Positions 16,617-25,067 of a stretch of DNA of 64,000 nt are shown in pieces. The notes below the pieces were generated by a model, which saw nothing but the letters and a program-made list of their open reading frames with translations, searched no databases and was not told the DNA's origin. This DNA comes from Bacillus sp. NP157 (lineage in GTDB: Bacteria > Pseudomonadota > Gammaproteobacteria > Xanthomonadales > Rhodanobacteraceae). Within the stretch, counting starts at the first letter, position 1. Each line of letters opens with the position of its first letter. The DNA lies in assembly GCA_018889975.1 (NCBI GenBank), contig CP076546.1, forward strand, positions 3,286,001 to 3,350,000. The letters are read 5' to 3'. The position numbers were made by a program, and so were the translations under genes.

Positions 16617-18419
16617 TTACGGCCGCGTCAGGAAGTCGGCCATGACCAGCCTCACCTTGTGGCCGTCCGCCATGCCGAGCACCACGCTGTCGCCCGTCCG
16701 CGCACGCTGGAACCGGTTGCGCAGGCCCCAGTTGCCCAGCTTCGCGGCAGGCACGCCGTCCACGCTGAGGATGGCATCGCCGACGCGCACGCCCGCCCTG
16801 GACGCGGGACCGTCCTGGAGCACCGCCACCACGGCGAATCGATCCGGCTGGCCCGGCTTGCGCGCCGCGCGCATCCCGGGGTCGTTCGCCTGCACGGGCG
16901 ACGGCAGCGCGCGTGGCGCGAGATACATCGCCCCGCGCTGGTAGTCGAAGCCCACGAGGAAGTGTGAGAGCACATCCTGGCCGATGTTGCCTGCTTCGGA
17001 GACGTTCGCCGTGGCACCCGCGTTGGGCGGGGTGAGCTGCGCGACGGGGCCGGCCACGGACACCATGCCGATGTCGAGCTGGCGGCTGCGCGAGAGGCGC
17101 GATGCGAAGGCGCCGCCGACACCGCCACCATCGAGCACCGCCACGCCGTTGCGATAACGGTCGACCAGCCCCTGCCTCGTTGCCCATTGCGGGAACAGCA
17201 ACAGATAGCCGCTGTTTCCCGTATCGATGCCGAACGCACCTTGCCTGCCGTCCAGGGCGCCATCGACCACCGGCATGTCGAAGGTGAATTGCAGGGGCAC
17301 CGACGATCCCTTGCCTGCCGGTGGCGTCGCCCCCGGGCCGAACGGCGCGAGAGTCAGTTCCCCGCGGTCGTAGTCGAACGTGGCCGCGAAGCGTTCGAAC
17401 ACTTCCAGCCCGAGGATGCCTGCCACGGGCGCGCGCTCGCCACGGTCGGAGAAGCCGGCGCCGAAGGGCATGACCAGGAAGGTCTGGTCGCGAATGTCCG
17501 CCTCGCCAAGCGACAGCGACTTCACCTTCGCATAGGTGATGCTCATGGAGCCCGGGCCCGAGCCGGTGCTGACGCCCTTGCCCTGCCCCACGATACCGAG
17601 CGCCTTCGCCGTGGCCTCGGTGAGGATGGCGTGGCCGCCGGTGTCCAGGATGAAGGGCATCGGTTTCGAGCCGTTGATCGATGCCTGCACCAGCAGTGCG
17701 CCGCCCTCCAGGAACATCGGTACGTGGGCGGCGGTCGCGCCGTCGCGCATCGCCACGTCGCCGGGCAACGGCGCCGGACGCGCGGTCGTCGGCGACGTCG
17801 CGGTGTCGTAGCCGCTGACGCGGACCGTCTCGCGGCTGTCTTCCGTGCCGCTGTCGGTCTTCGCCACCGCATCCATCCGGAACGGCAACGCCACGCCGCC
17901 GACGTCGCGGTAGTCCGCGTAATCGCGAGTCACCGTGAGGAACGACCAGCGCCAGCTCGCACGGACGAGGTTGCCGCTGGTCTGGTCGAACCACAGGGTG
18001 ACCTCGCGGCCACCGGGCGGCGTGGCCACGGTGCGGCGCAGGTCCATGCCACGCTCGCGCGTCACCACCGTGGGTCCCAGGGCCGCGCCGTCGGCGTCCA
18101 TCCAGCCGAAGCGCTGCAGCCACGCCTCGGTGACGGCGACGGCTTTCGCCTCTGCCGAGTCGTACGGATGCACGCCACCGGAGATGTCCTGGTGCCAGCG
18201 GCCGCCGCCGTCGGCGCCATCGGAATACGACCGCGCGGGATGGCTGACGTCGATGCGCCATGTGCCTGCCGGGCCATCGACGCTTTCACGCCACTGGCTG
18301 TCGAGGCCTTCGCTGGAAAGGGTGCCGGTCGCGTGGAAGCGCGCTGGCGGCACGTGCTCGTCGGCCAGCGCGACCAGGGTGCCGCTACACAGGACGAAAC
18401 CCAAGAACAGTCGGTGCAT
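16617..18419 (-). CDS. Secreted double aspartyl-protease-like protein with C-terminal PDZ domain
   Basis: A 600-residue protein with a signal peptide (MHRLFLGFVLCSGTLVALAD). After an N-terminal beta-rich region of about 200 residues, two retropepsin-like halves follow: FILDTGGHAILTEATAKALG near 256 and FGIDTGNSGYLLLFPQWATR near 398, each with the DTG active-site signature. A PDZ domain closes the protein (about 520-600; AGVRVGDAILSVDGVPAAKL). The family is known as periplasmic aspartyl protease/PDZ proteins with few characterised members. I start at the ATG at 18419; the frame is open far upstream over pnuT but without a signal. Confidence 0.8.
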   Translation of the reverse strand: MHRLFLGFVLCSGTLVALADEHVPPARFHATGTLSSEGLDSQWRESVDGPAGTWRIDVSHPARSYSDGADGGGRWHQDISGGVHPYDSAEAKAVAVTEAWLQRFGWMDADGAALGPTVVTRERGMDLRRTVATPPGGREVTLWFDQTSGNLVRASWRWSFLTVTRDYADYRDVGGVALPFRMDAVAKTDSGTEDSRETVRVSGYDTATSPTTARPAPLPGDVAMRDGATAAHVPMFLEGGALLVQASINGSKPMPFILDTGGHAILTEATAKALGIVGQGKGVSTGSGPGSMSITYAKVKSLSLGEADIRDQTFLVMPFGAGFSDRGERAPVAGILGLEVFERFAATFDYDRGELTLAPFGPGATPPAGKGSSVPLQFTFDMPVVDGALDGRQGAFGIDTGNSGYLLLFPQWATRQGLVDRYRNGVAVLDGGGVGGAFASRLSRSRQLDIGMVSVAGPVAQLTPPNAGATANVSEAGNIGQDVLSHFLVGFDYQRGAMYLAPRALPSPVQANDPGMRAARKPGQPDRFAVVAVLQDGPASRAGVRVGDAILSVDGVPAAKLGNWGLRNRFQRARTGDSVVLGMADGHKVRLVMADFLTRP

Positions 18420-18472
18420 CGGCGTGCGCTCCCACGTGGGTCCCCTGGCCCGATTGTAGGGCGGGCTTCGCC

Positions 18473-19066
18473 CTAAGGCGCGTGGCCTGCCTCGGGGGCC
18501 AGCGGATTCACCTGCTGCCATGCCCGCCAGCCGATCACCGCCAGCACGACGAAGCCGGCGTACAACACGGCCGTGATCGGCAGCGCCTTGTAGACGTATT
18601 CGCCCACGTAGATCACGTCCACCGCGATCCACAGCGGCCACGCCGCGGCATGCCTGCGCGCCTGCCACCATTGCGCGACCAGGCTGAAGGCGGTCAGCGC
18701 GGCATCGAGCCATGGCAGCGAGGCATCGGTCCAGCGATGCATGGCGTAACCGAGCGCCAGGGCGGCGGCCGTGCCGATGGCGAGGTGCCAGGTGGCGCTG
18801 CGCGCATCCAGCGACGCGACGCGCACATGGCCGGTGGCATCCAGGTTGCGCGACCAGCGCTGCCATCCGTAGAGGATGAGCAGGGCGAAGACGACCTGCA
18901 GCAGCGTGTCCGAGTACAGCTTCGCGTCGACGAAGACCCACGCGTAGGCGACCACGGAGACCAGGCCCACGGGCCAGCACCACGGACTGCGCCGCGCCGT
19001 CAGCCAGACGGCCGCGGCACTGACCACGGCGGCGGCGAGTTCGAACAGGGAGAAGTCAAAGGTCAT
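18473..19066 (-). CDS. pnuT: PnuT-type thiamine transporter (PnuC family)
   Basis: A 197-residue inner-membrane PnuC-family permease with about 7 hydrophobic helices. Family signature regions are WCWPVGLVSVVAYAWVFVDA with the following KLYSDTLLQV, YGWQRW, and WPLWIAVDVIYVGEYVYKAL near the end. PnuC proteins import nicotinamide riboside, but members behind a TPP riboswitch (PnuT) import thiamine. Here it is the second gene after a TPP riboswitch and a TonB receptor, overlapping the receptor by 11 bases, so thiamine is the likely substrate. Confidence 0.85.
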   Translation of the reverse strand: MTFDFSLFELAAAVVSAAAVWLTARRSPWCWPVGLVSVVAYAWVFVDAKLYSDTLLQVVFALLILYGWQRWSRNLDATGHVRVASLDARSATWHLAIGTAAALALGYAMHRWTDASLPWLDAALTAFSLVAQWWQARRHAAAWPLWIAVDVIYVGEYVYKALPITAVLYAGFVVLAVIGWRAWQQVNPLAPEAGHAP

Positions 19067-21251
19067 AGGTCATCGACAGGCGGGCCAGCCGCGGCATGCC
19101 GGGGAACAGGTAGCTGTCGCCGCCCGAGGTGCCCGTGTCGCGCCAGTAGAAGTGGTTGAACACATTATCCACGCTCAGCCGCCATGTCATCGCATGGCCG
19201 CCCAGCGTGGTGGCCAGGCGCAGCCCCGCGTCGAACACGTGATAGGCCGGTACGCGGGTCGCACCGTCCGGCGTGGCGACGTTGCTGCTCGCGTAACGCC
19301 AGCCACCCAACACGGCGAGGCGCGGCGCGAACGGGAGCGTGTAATCGGCATACACGGCCGTGCGATAGCGCGGCACGTTGACCACCTGGTGGTCTTCGTA
19401 GCTGGGCGTGCCGGTGTTTTCGGCGCGCGCGCGGATCACGTTGGCGCTGGCGGTGAGGCGCAGGTTATCGCTGACCTGGCCGGCGAGGTTGAGCTCGACG
19501 CCGGTGTGCACTTCCTGGCCACGCTGGACGAAGGTGAAGCCTTCGGCGCTGTCGTCGGGCTGGGCGTACTGGTACGGCTGGCGAATGCGGTAGACCGCGG
19601 CCTGCAGGTCGAGCGCGTCGTTCACGGCGTACTTCACGCCGGCCTCGGCCTGGCGGGAGTGCAGCGGCGGCAGGTTGGTGCCGCCGTTGGCGGTCCAGTA
19701 CGGCGCTTCACGCCCCAGCGAAATGCCTTCGCCGTAGCTCACGTACGTCGTCAGCGCCGTGGCCGGCTGCCACAGCACGGCGGCCTGCGGCAGGGTCTTG
19801 GTCATCCGCGTGTCGCGCTCCAGCGCGCCGCTGTCGTCATACGCACGCTCGTCGAGCTTCACCAGGCGGGCACCCGCCAGCACCTGCCAGGTGTCCGAGA
19901 GATGCACGCGATCGATCGCGAACAGCGTGCGCTGCCAGCTGGTCAGGCGGCGCACTTCGGGGCCCGGTTCGTTGGGCGAGGGCGCGAACACCGGCACCAC
20001 CGGGTCGCCGATGTTGGCCGTGCCGACGTAATCGTAGACATCCGCACGCTGGTCGACCGTGCGGCGGAAGGCGGAGGCGCCGACGTTGAGTTCGTGGTCG
20101 ATCGTGCCCGTGCTGAAGGCACCGGTGAGCGACGCGCGCACTTCGTCGTTCTGCCGCGTGTCGTCGGGGCTGCGATAGTCGTAGACGTCGTAGTCGCCGT
20201 TCGGTGCGAAGAAATAGCCGGGCGTCGCGCCGCTCGCGCACGAGGCGGCGTAGAAGCATCCGTAGGCAAAGGCGACGTTGTCGTCGATCACCGTATGGCT
20301 GTGCCCCGCCGACACCTGCGCGTTCCACTGGTCGCTGAAGCGATAGTTGAAGCGCAGCGACGTGTTGCTGGAATCGATGCCGACGGGGCGCTGCCACGGC
20401 TGGTAGCCGAGCAGGCGCGTCCGGCTGGCATGCTCGGGGATCACCGTGCCGCCCAGCAGCTGGTAGCCGGACACCGAGCGGCCACCGCTGGTCTGGTAGT
20501 CCGTATCCAGCAGCAGCGTGGCGTTCTCCGTGACCTTCCAGTCCGCCGCGATGGAGAGGAAGGTACGGCGGCTGTCGGTATGTTCGACGGCGCCATGCGT
20601 TTCTTCATGGGCCGCGTTGACGCGCATGCCGAAGGTCGGCGTGAACCACGTGCCGAGGTCGACCGCTTCGTAGGCCGAGCCATGCGAGTCCGTGCCCAGG
20701 GTCACGGTGTGGACCTCGGCGGCGCGCTTGCTCACATAGTTGACCAGCCCACCGGGCTCGACGACGCCGGCCTCCAGCCCGCCGAGGCCCTTGAGCACTT
20801 CCACGCGCTGCTTGCCTTCCAGCGCCAGCAACTGTTCGGCCGACATGATCATGCCGTTGAAGCGGAAGCCGGTGGCGAGGTCCAGCGGGAAGCCGCGGAT
20901 CGAGACGTCCTGGTAGTAACCCGCCGGCGCGTAGTTGTCGTTGATCGCCGCGTCGCCGCGGACCAGTTCGCTGAGCGAGCGTGGCTGGCGGTCGTCGATC
21001 TGCGCGCGGGTGATCACCGTGATCGCCGCGGGCGTATCGTGCAGCGGTGCGCTGCCGAAGCTGCCGAAGGTGTCCAGCTGCGTATCGGCGGCGCGATAGC
21101 CGTCCGTCGTGCTGGCGTGCACGTCGATGGAAGGCAGCGTGCGTGCCTGCTGGGGCGCGTCGTCGGTGGCGTGCGCCACGCCGGCGAACGACAGGATCAG
21201 GGCAAGGGCGATCGGGGTACGGGTCGGGGTCATCGTCGTCTTCATTGGCAT
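19056..21251 (-). CDS. TonB-dependent outer-membrane receptor, probably for thiamine
   Basis: A 731-residue receptor: signal peptide (MTPTRTPIALALILSFAG, cleavage after VAHA), a plug domain (PAAITVITRAQIDDRQPRSL, VSIRGFPLDLATGFRFNG, KRVEVLKG-type VEVLKGLGGLEAGVVEPGG) and a 22-strand barrel ending in FPGMPRLARLSMTYDL with the terminal aromatic-hydrophobic signature. By sequence it resembles siderophore receptors (FhuA/FpvA type), yet it sits directly behind a TPP riboswitch and overlaps pnuT, which argues for a thiamine or thiamine-phosphate substrate. TonB energises transport. Confidence 0.85.
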   Translation of the reverse strand: MPMKTTMTPTRTPIALALILSFAGVAHATDDAPQQARTLPSIDVHASTTDGYRAADTQLDTFGSFGSAPLHDTPAAITVITRAQIDDRQPRSLSELVRGDAAINDNYAPAGYYQDVSIRGFPLDLATGFRFNGMIMSAEQLLALEGKQRVEVLKGLGGLEAGVVEPGGLVNYVSKRAAEVHTVTLGTDSHGSAYEAVDLGTWFTPTFGMRVNAAHEETHGAVEHTDSRRTFLSIAADWKVTENATLLLDTDYQTSGGRSVSGYQLLGGTVIPEHASRTRLLGYQPWQRPVGIDSSNTSLRFNYRFSDQWNAQVSAGHSHTVIDDNVAFAYGCFYAASCASGATPGYFFAPNGDYDVYDYRSPDDTRQNDEVRASLTGAFSTGTIDHELNVGASAFRRTVDQRADVYDYVGTANIGDPVVPVFAPSPNEPGPEVRRLTSWQRTLFAIDRVHLSDTWQVLAGARLVKLDERAYDDSGALERDTRMTKTLPQAAVLWQPATALTTYVSYGEGISLGREAPYWTANGGTNLPPLHSRQAEAGVKYAVNDALDLQAAVYRIRQPYQYAQPDDSAEGFTFVQRGQEVHTGVELNLAGQVSDNLRLTASANVIRARAENTGTPSYEDHQVVNVPRYRTAVYADYTLPFAPRLAVLGGWRYASSNVATPDGATRVPAYHVFDAGLRLATTLGGHAMTWRLSVDNVFNHFYWRDTGTSGGDSYLFPGMPRLARLSMTYDL

Positions 21252-21312
21252 GCGGACGAAGCGACGGCGCGGCCACGCGCCGCCTTTCCCAGGCGGACTC
21301 CATGGCTCTGCA

Positions 21313-21388
21313 AGCTCCCTACGCCGGTCCTAACCGGGTCAGGTTCCAAGGGACTCTCTCAGCCTGGCAAACGCCAGGCACCCCCGCT
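21313..21388 (-). promoter_or_regulatory. TPP riboswitch (THI element)
   Basis: Read on the minus strand the element contains GGGGGTGCC, CAGGCTGAGAGAGTCCC, GGAACCTGACCCGGTTAGGA and CCGGCGTAGGGAG: the conserved CTGAGA pyrimidine-sensor core and the GAACCTGA/GGTTA pyrophosphate-sensor core of the THI box. It begins about 9 bases after the phosphotransferase stop and ends about 60 bases before the TonB receptor ATG, so it controls the receptor-pnuT operon. High TPP should repress. Confidence 0.93.
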
Positions 21389-21396
21389 TCAAGCGT

Positions 21397-22548
21397 CTAT
21401 TGAAGCACGAAATCGCGCCCTGCGTCGCGGATCGCGTCGAGCAGGCGCTGGCCGGGGGCGCTGGCGAACCAGGCGGCATGGCCGTGGAGGAAGGTGTGCC
21501 AGGCCACCCCGGCATGGTCGCGACGGCCGGTGACGCCTTCGAAATACTCCACCTCGGACAGGGCGAAATCCACGTGGACCAGCGGCAGCACGGCAGCGAG
21601 CGCGGCGAGGTCGGCGGAGGTGAACGGACTCACCGAGTGATAACCCGCCAGCATGGCGACGGCGAGGTCGTCGCGACCGATGTCGCCGCGTTCGATCTCC
21701 AGCCACGCGATCGCGTTGCGTTCGATGGCGGTCGCCACGTCGAACAGGGCGAAGGTCGACGCACTGAGGCCCATGTCGAGCACGTCGGTGATCGTTGCAT
21801 CGTCACCCTCGCCACTCCAGCACAGGTTCGAGACGTGCCAGTCGCCGTGCGTCCACAGGCGCGGCTGCGCGGCCACGGCGTCGCATGCCGCGGCATGCCA
21901 GGGCGCCATCGTCGCGCGCAACTCGTCGCGCCAGTCGCGCGTGGCGAGGAAGCGTGCGAGCGCGGGACGTTCGCCGAGCTGGGCTTCGAGCGCGCACACC
22001 GGGTCGTTCGCCTCCAGCAGGTCGGCGCGTGCGACCAGGATATGCGTGCTGCGTTGCGGCGCCTCGTAGCCACGCGACGCAAGGTGCACGCGTGCGAGCA
22101 TCGCGCCAGCCGTGCGGGCCTGGGCGACACTGCCTACGGGCGACCAGGAATAGGCGTCGCGATAGATGTCGCGGCCACGCGCGGGCGTGTGCACCTCGAA
22201 GGTCCAGTCGCCCATCGCGATGGCCGTCGCGCCATTGATGTCCGCGTGGAGCGCAGGAACGGGAAGGCCCTGCGTGCGCAGGTGCGTCGCGAAGCGATGC
22301 TCTTCCGCTAGCGTTTTTGCCGTGCGGACGCTGGCGTGGTGGCGCTTGATGAAAAACCTGCCGCCTTCGACATCGACGAGCGCGGCGGCCGAGAGCGGAC
22401 GCGGCGAGCGCCATGCGATCGCTTTCAGCATGCCGGCGGCTGGGATGCGTTCCAGCAACGAGGCGACTTCCGCCTCGGCCAGCGGCGGCCAGTCCGGTGG
22501 AAGTTCGTCCCCCGCAAGGCCGTGGGTCAGGTGGGCGGTGTGGGTCAT
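21397..22548 (-). CDS. Aminoglycoside phosphotransferase-fold kinase
   Basis: A 383-residue kinase-like protein. Seen: GGRFFIKRHHASVRTAKTLA with the ATP-binding Lys, the catalytic loop HGDWHVSNLCW, and ITDVLDMGLSASTFALFDVA with the metal-binding Asp. These mark the APH/choline kinase superfamily; the substrate is not evident. The thiamine operon lies just downstream, so a thiamine-kinase role is conceivable, but the gene is upstream of the riboswitch and not controlled by it. I start at MTHTAHLTH (ATG 22548), 22 bp after bufC2 rather than at an upstream in-frame codon. Confidence 0.75.
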   Translation of the reverse strand: MTHTAHLTHGLAGDELPPDWPPLAEAEVASLLERIPAAGMLKAIAWRSPRPLSAAALVDVEGGRFFIKRHHASVRTAKTLAEEHRFATHLRTQGLPVPALHADINGATAIAMGDWTFEVHTPARGRDIYRDAYSWSPVGSVAQARTAGAMLARVHLASRGYEAPQRSTHILVARADLLEANDPVCALEAQLGERPALARFLATRDWRDELRATMAPWHAAACDAVAAQPRLWTHGDWHVSNLCWSGEGDDATITDVLDMGLSASTFALFDVATAIERNAIAWLEIERGDIGRDDLAVAMLAGYHSVSPFTSADLAALAAVLPLVHVDFALSEVEYFEGVTGRRDHAGVAWHTFLHGHAAWFASAPGQRLLDAIRDAGRDFVLQ

Positions 22549-22570
22549 GCCCCTAGTGTAGCGGGCGCGG

Positions 22571-23308
22571 TCAACCGCCCTGGAGGGAGAGCACGATCCC
22601 GTCGTCGACCCAGCTGCGCAGGAGCGCACCGGCCTGGCGGGCGGCGGTATCGGGCTCGTGCAGGCGGGTCAGGGCTTCGCACAGCTCACCGAAGCTGGCG
22701 CCGGCCAGGGCGAGGTCGAGGCACGCGCATTCGGGCGCCAGCATGCTGGTGAAGCGCGGCGAGTAGTCGCGACGCCAGACGCGTACGCCGGCGTCCACGT
22801 CGAAAACCTCCGAGGCCGGCGGCATCGATTCACTGGCCAGCGCGTGCCAGATCGCCGTCGCATTGCTGCGCGTCCAGCGGAACTTGAGCGTGGGCACGAA
22901 GCGGAACTCGGTCGCGTCCCAATCCACCGAGACGAGATCGTTCACGCTGATCGGCTCGGCATCGGCGCCGGAGAACGCCCGCCGCAGGTGCCAGTCCAGC
23001 CATGCCAGCTCGGCGATCTCGATGTCTTCGGGGTAGTGCTTGTCCAGCCAATCGATGAAGGATTCGCCGTAGGCATCGAGCGTCCACGACGCGGGCGGTG
23101 TCGATGCGACGTACGACTCGGCCATCTCGTCGAACTGGCCGTCGCCGATCCACAGCCGGGTCTTCGCGTAGGTGTCGCGCAGCGAGGCGACCAGCTGCGA
23201 GCGATAGTTGTTGGTGTAGATGGCCATGCCGCGGCCGTCCAGGCCATCCACGGCCGGGGCTCCGCGTAGCACGGAAGCGAACTGGGATTGCATGTCGCGC
23301 AGGTTCAT
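22571..23308 (-). CDS. bufC2: DUF2063 partner of MNIO enzyme (BufC, second set)
   Basis: A 245-residue DUF2063 protein. The family start is clear: MQSQFASVLRG, AIYTNNYRSQLVASLRDTYA, TRLWIGDGQFDEMAESYV and TLDAYGESFIDWLDKHYP. In bufferin and related systems DUF2063 proteins form a complex with the DUF692 oxidase and present the precursor peptide to it. The C-terminal half is an RRE-like beta/alpha domain. It overlaps bufB2 by 4 bases and ends the operon. Note two copies of the same pair in this locus; this one belongs to the six-Cys precursor. Confidence 0.87.
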   Translation of the reverse strand: MNLRDMQSQFASVLRGAPAVDGLDGRGMAIYTNNYRSQLVASLRDTYAKTRLWIGDGQFDEMAESYVASTPPASWTLDAYGESFIDWLDKHYPEDIEIAELAWLDWHLRRAFSGADAEPISVNDLVSVDWDATEFRFVPTLKFRWTRSNATAIWHALASESMPPASEVFDVDAGVRVWRRDYSPRFTSMLAPECACLDLALAGASFGELCEALTRLHEPDTAARQAGALLRSWVDDGIVLSLQGG

Positions 23309-24147
23309 GCAGCCTCCTGGTGTGTCGCGGCCACGATGGCACGGGCCTGCCCCAGTTCGGCGAGCAGTTCGGCCAGTGGCGGGATATGGTCATCGCGTTC
23401 GATCATCACCGCGACATCGCCGAGCCGTTCGGCGAAGCGCGCAAACAGTGCCCAGACCGGGTCCGGCACGGGCGCGTCATGCGTATCGATGAGCATGTCG
23501 CGGCCCTGGCTGTGCCCGGCGAGATGCACCTGGCGCACGCGGTCGAGGGGAAGCCGCTCCAGCCATGTGGCAGGATCGAGCCCGTGGTTCGTGGCGCTGA
23601 CGAAGATATTGTTCACGTCGAGCAGAAGGTAACACCCGGTTCGTCTACAAAGCGCGTCCATGAACGCCGCCTCGCCATACGGGCTGTCGGCAAAGGCGAT
23701 GTAGGTCGACGGGTTCTCCAGCACGAGCGGCCGGCCGAGGACGTCCTGCGCGGCGAGCACGTTGGCGGCCACGACATCCAGGGCTTCTTCGGTGTACGGC
23801 AACGGCAACAGGTCGTGTGACTGGAAGCCGCCCGTGGCGGTCCAGCAGAGATGGTCGGAGACCCACAGGGGATCCACGCGGTCGGCGAGGCGACGCAGCC
23901 GGCGCAGGTAGTCGAGGTCCACGCCGTCGGTCGTGCCGATGTTCATCGACACGCCGTGCAGCGCCACCGGATAGCGCTCACGCACGCGCGCCAGGATGTC
24001 CAGCGGGCGGCCGCCGTCCACCATGAAGTTTTCCGAGATCACTTCGACGAAGTCGACCGGCTGCGCGGCCGAGGTGAAATCCGCGTAGTGGGGCACGCGC
24101 AGGCCCAGCCCAAAACCCCGGAATGTCGGCAACGTGGCCAGGTTCAT
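23305..24147 (-). CDS. bufB2: DUF692 multinuclear iron oxidase (MNIO; BufB, second set)
   Basis: A 280-residue TIM-barrel oxidase of the MNIO family. Family motifs holding the iron ligands are visible: FVEVISENFMVDGG, VALHGVSMNIG, WVSDHLCW, LVLENPSTYI, LLLDVNNIFVSATNHG, QVHLAGHSQG, IDTHDAPV and VMIERDD. MNIOs oxidatively remodel Cys residues of ribosomally made precursors, in bufferins to sulfur heterocycles that bind copper. The substrate is presumably the BufA2 peptide encoded just upstream, separated by 64 bp containing a strong hairpin. Confidence 0.92.
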   Translation of the reverse strand: MNLATLPTFRGFGLGLRVPHYADFTSAAQPVDFVEVISENFMVDGGRPLDILARVRERYPVALHGVSMNIGTTDGVDLDYLRRLRRLADRVDPLWVSDHLCWTATGGFQSHDLLPLPYTEEALDVVAANVLAAQDVLGRPLVLENPSTYIAFADSPYGEAAFMDALCRRTGCYLLLDVNNIFVSATNHGLDPATWLERLPLDRVRQVHLAGHSQGRDMLIDTHDAPVPDPVWALFARFAERLGDVAVMIERDDHIPPLAELLAELGQARAIVAATHQEAA

Positions 24148-24168
24148 CGTGACGCTCCGCCAAGTCGT

Positions 24169-24194
24169 GCCCGGCCGCCTCTGCGCGGCCGGGC
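24169..24194 (-). terminator. Perfect 10-bp hairpin between bufA2 and bufB2
   Basis: GCCCGGCCGC, a 6-base loop, and its exact complement lie in the 64 bp between the precursor and enzyme genes. No T tract follows. It may attenuate read-through or protect the bufA2 transcript from decay, giving more precursor than enzyme. Confidence 0.5.
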
Positions 24195-24211
24195 GATGCC
24201 ATCAGTGTCGC

Positions 24212-24481
24212 TTAGTTTGCCGGCGGCGTGGTGCTGCCGCCCTGGGCCTTGCACTCGGCGACGGACACGGCCTTGAAGCCCTGGCCCTTGCAGTCGTTCT
24301 GGCCCTTGCAGGCGTGGTTGCCCGACTTACAGTCCGACGTGCCCTTGCAGCTGTTGATGCCGAAGCAATGCACGGTCTTGCCGGCAGCCTGCTCGGCGGC
24401 CTGGGCAGGGGCCGTGATGGCGGCGGCGGAAACGGCGAACAGGGCGGCAGCGGCGGCGATGCTGTGGGTTGCGGTGTTCAT
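24212..24481 (-). CDS. bufA2: Six-Cys bufferin precursor (BufA2 type)
   Basis: An 89-residue exported peptide. A signal sequence (MNTATHSIAAAAALFAVSAA, then AITAPAQA) precedes a Cys-rich core with Cys at 39, 45, 51, 58, 64 and 77: HCFGINSCKGTSDC, NHACKGQNDCKGQGF, AEC. The CKG repeats are typical of the BufA2-like precursors encoded next to DUF692/DUF2063 genes. After modification and export it should sequester metal, probably copper, in the periplasm. GGAGA precedes the ATG; a sigma-type promoter box set is at 24529-24554. Confidence 0.88.
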   Translation of the reverse strand: MNTATHSIAAAAALFAVSAAAITAPAQAAEQAAGKTVHCFGINSCKGTSDCKSGNHACKGQNDCKGQGFKAVSVAECKAQGGSTTPPAN

Positions 24482-24528
24482 GGTGATTCTCCGTGGCGAT
24501 GGGGGTATGCCGGATCGGCATCAGGTCA

Positions 24529-24554
24529 TTCGTGCTGCGGGTCGTACCGGTTAC
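24529..24554 (-). promoter_or_regulatory. ECF sigma promoter of bufA2 (GTAACC-N16-CGAA)
   Basis: On the minus strand GTAACC (24554-24549) is followed after exactly 16 bases by CGAA (24532-24529), about 48 bases before the bufA2 ATG. CTG precedes GTAACC as in the two promoters at 26923-26998. This matches the SigF consensus I recall from Caulobacter. Confidence 0.8.
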
Positions 24555-24572
24555 AGATACGTAGGCCAGGCA

Positions 24573-25040
24573 TCAACGGATGCGCAGGGCGTGGTCGAGC
24601 GACAGCCTGCCACCACCGCGGGCGACGAGATAGAGCAGGATCGCTGCCCAGGACAGGTGCGTGGGCCATGCGTCCGGGTAGACGAAGATCTCGATGATCG
24701 TGGTCATGCCCAGCAGCACGGTCGCCGACAGGCGCGTGGCCAGGCCAAGCACCAGCAACATGGGCACGAAGGTCTCGGTGTAGGCCGCCATGTGCGCGGC
24801 GATGTCCGGCGGCACCAGCGGCAACCGGTACTCATCCTGGAAGAGCTGGTAGGTGCTGTCGGTGAGGGTCAGGAAACCCGTGACCTTGGTCCGGCCGGAC
24901 TGGAAGAAGATCGCAGCGATGGAGAAGCGCGCAAGCAGGGCGAGGAGGTCGTGGCCGATCCATCCGTCGAGGCGGTCGGCGAATGCGTTCCAGCGTGTGC
25001 GAAGACGCGGGCCATCGGTGCGGGCAACGGTGGTAGACAT
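24573..25040 (-). CDS. DoxX-family membrane protein of the bufferin operon
   Basis: A 155-residue DoxX protein with four membrane helices: ALLARFSIAAIFFQSGRTKV opening the domain, then MAAYTETFVPMLLVLGLATR, TVLLGMTTIIEIFVYPDAW and HLSWAAILLYLVARGG. DoxX proteins often accompany DUF692/DUF2063 pairs (the HvfD/BufD position) and may serve as redox or quinone-linked partners; no activity is established. It follows bufC1 by 27 bp, has AGGA before its ATG, and precedes the internal promoter of bufA2. Confidence 0.85.
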   Translation of the reverse strand: MSTTVARTDGPRLRTRWNAFADRLDGWIGHDLLALLARFSIAAIFFQSGRTKVTGFLTLTDSTYQLFQDEYRLPLVPPDIAAHMAAYTETFVPMLLVLGLATRLSATVLLGMTTIIEIFVYPDAWPTHLSWAAILLYLVARGGGRLSLDHALRIR

Positions 25041-25067
25041 GGGTAGGTGTCCTTTCGGCAGTGCGAG

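Noticed and set aside
19152-21533. A 793-codon open frame on the plus strand
   Set aside because: It is antisense to the TonB receptor and the TPP riboswitch. Composition artefact.
21397-22548. Phosphotransferase as a TPP-riboswitch-regulated thiamine kinase
   Set aside because: The riboswitch lies downstream of this gene on the same strand, so it cannot control it. Only the fold, not the substrate, is supported.
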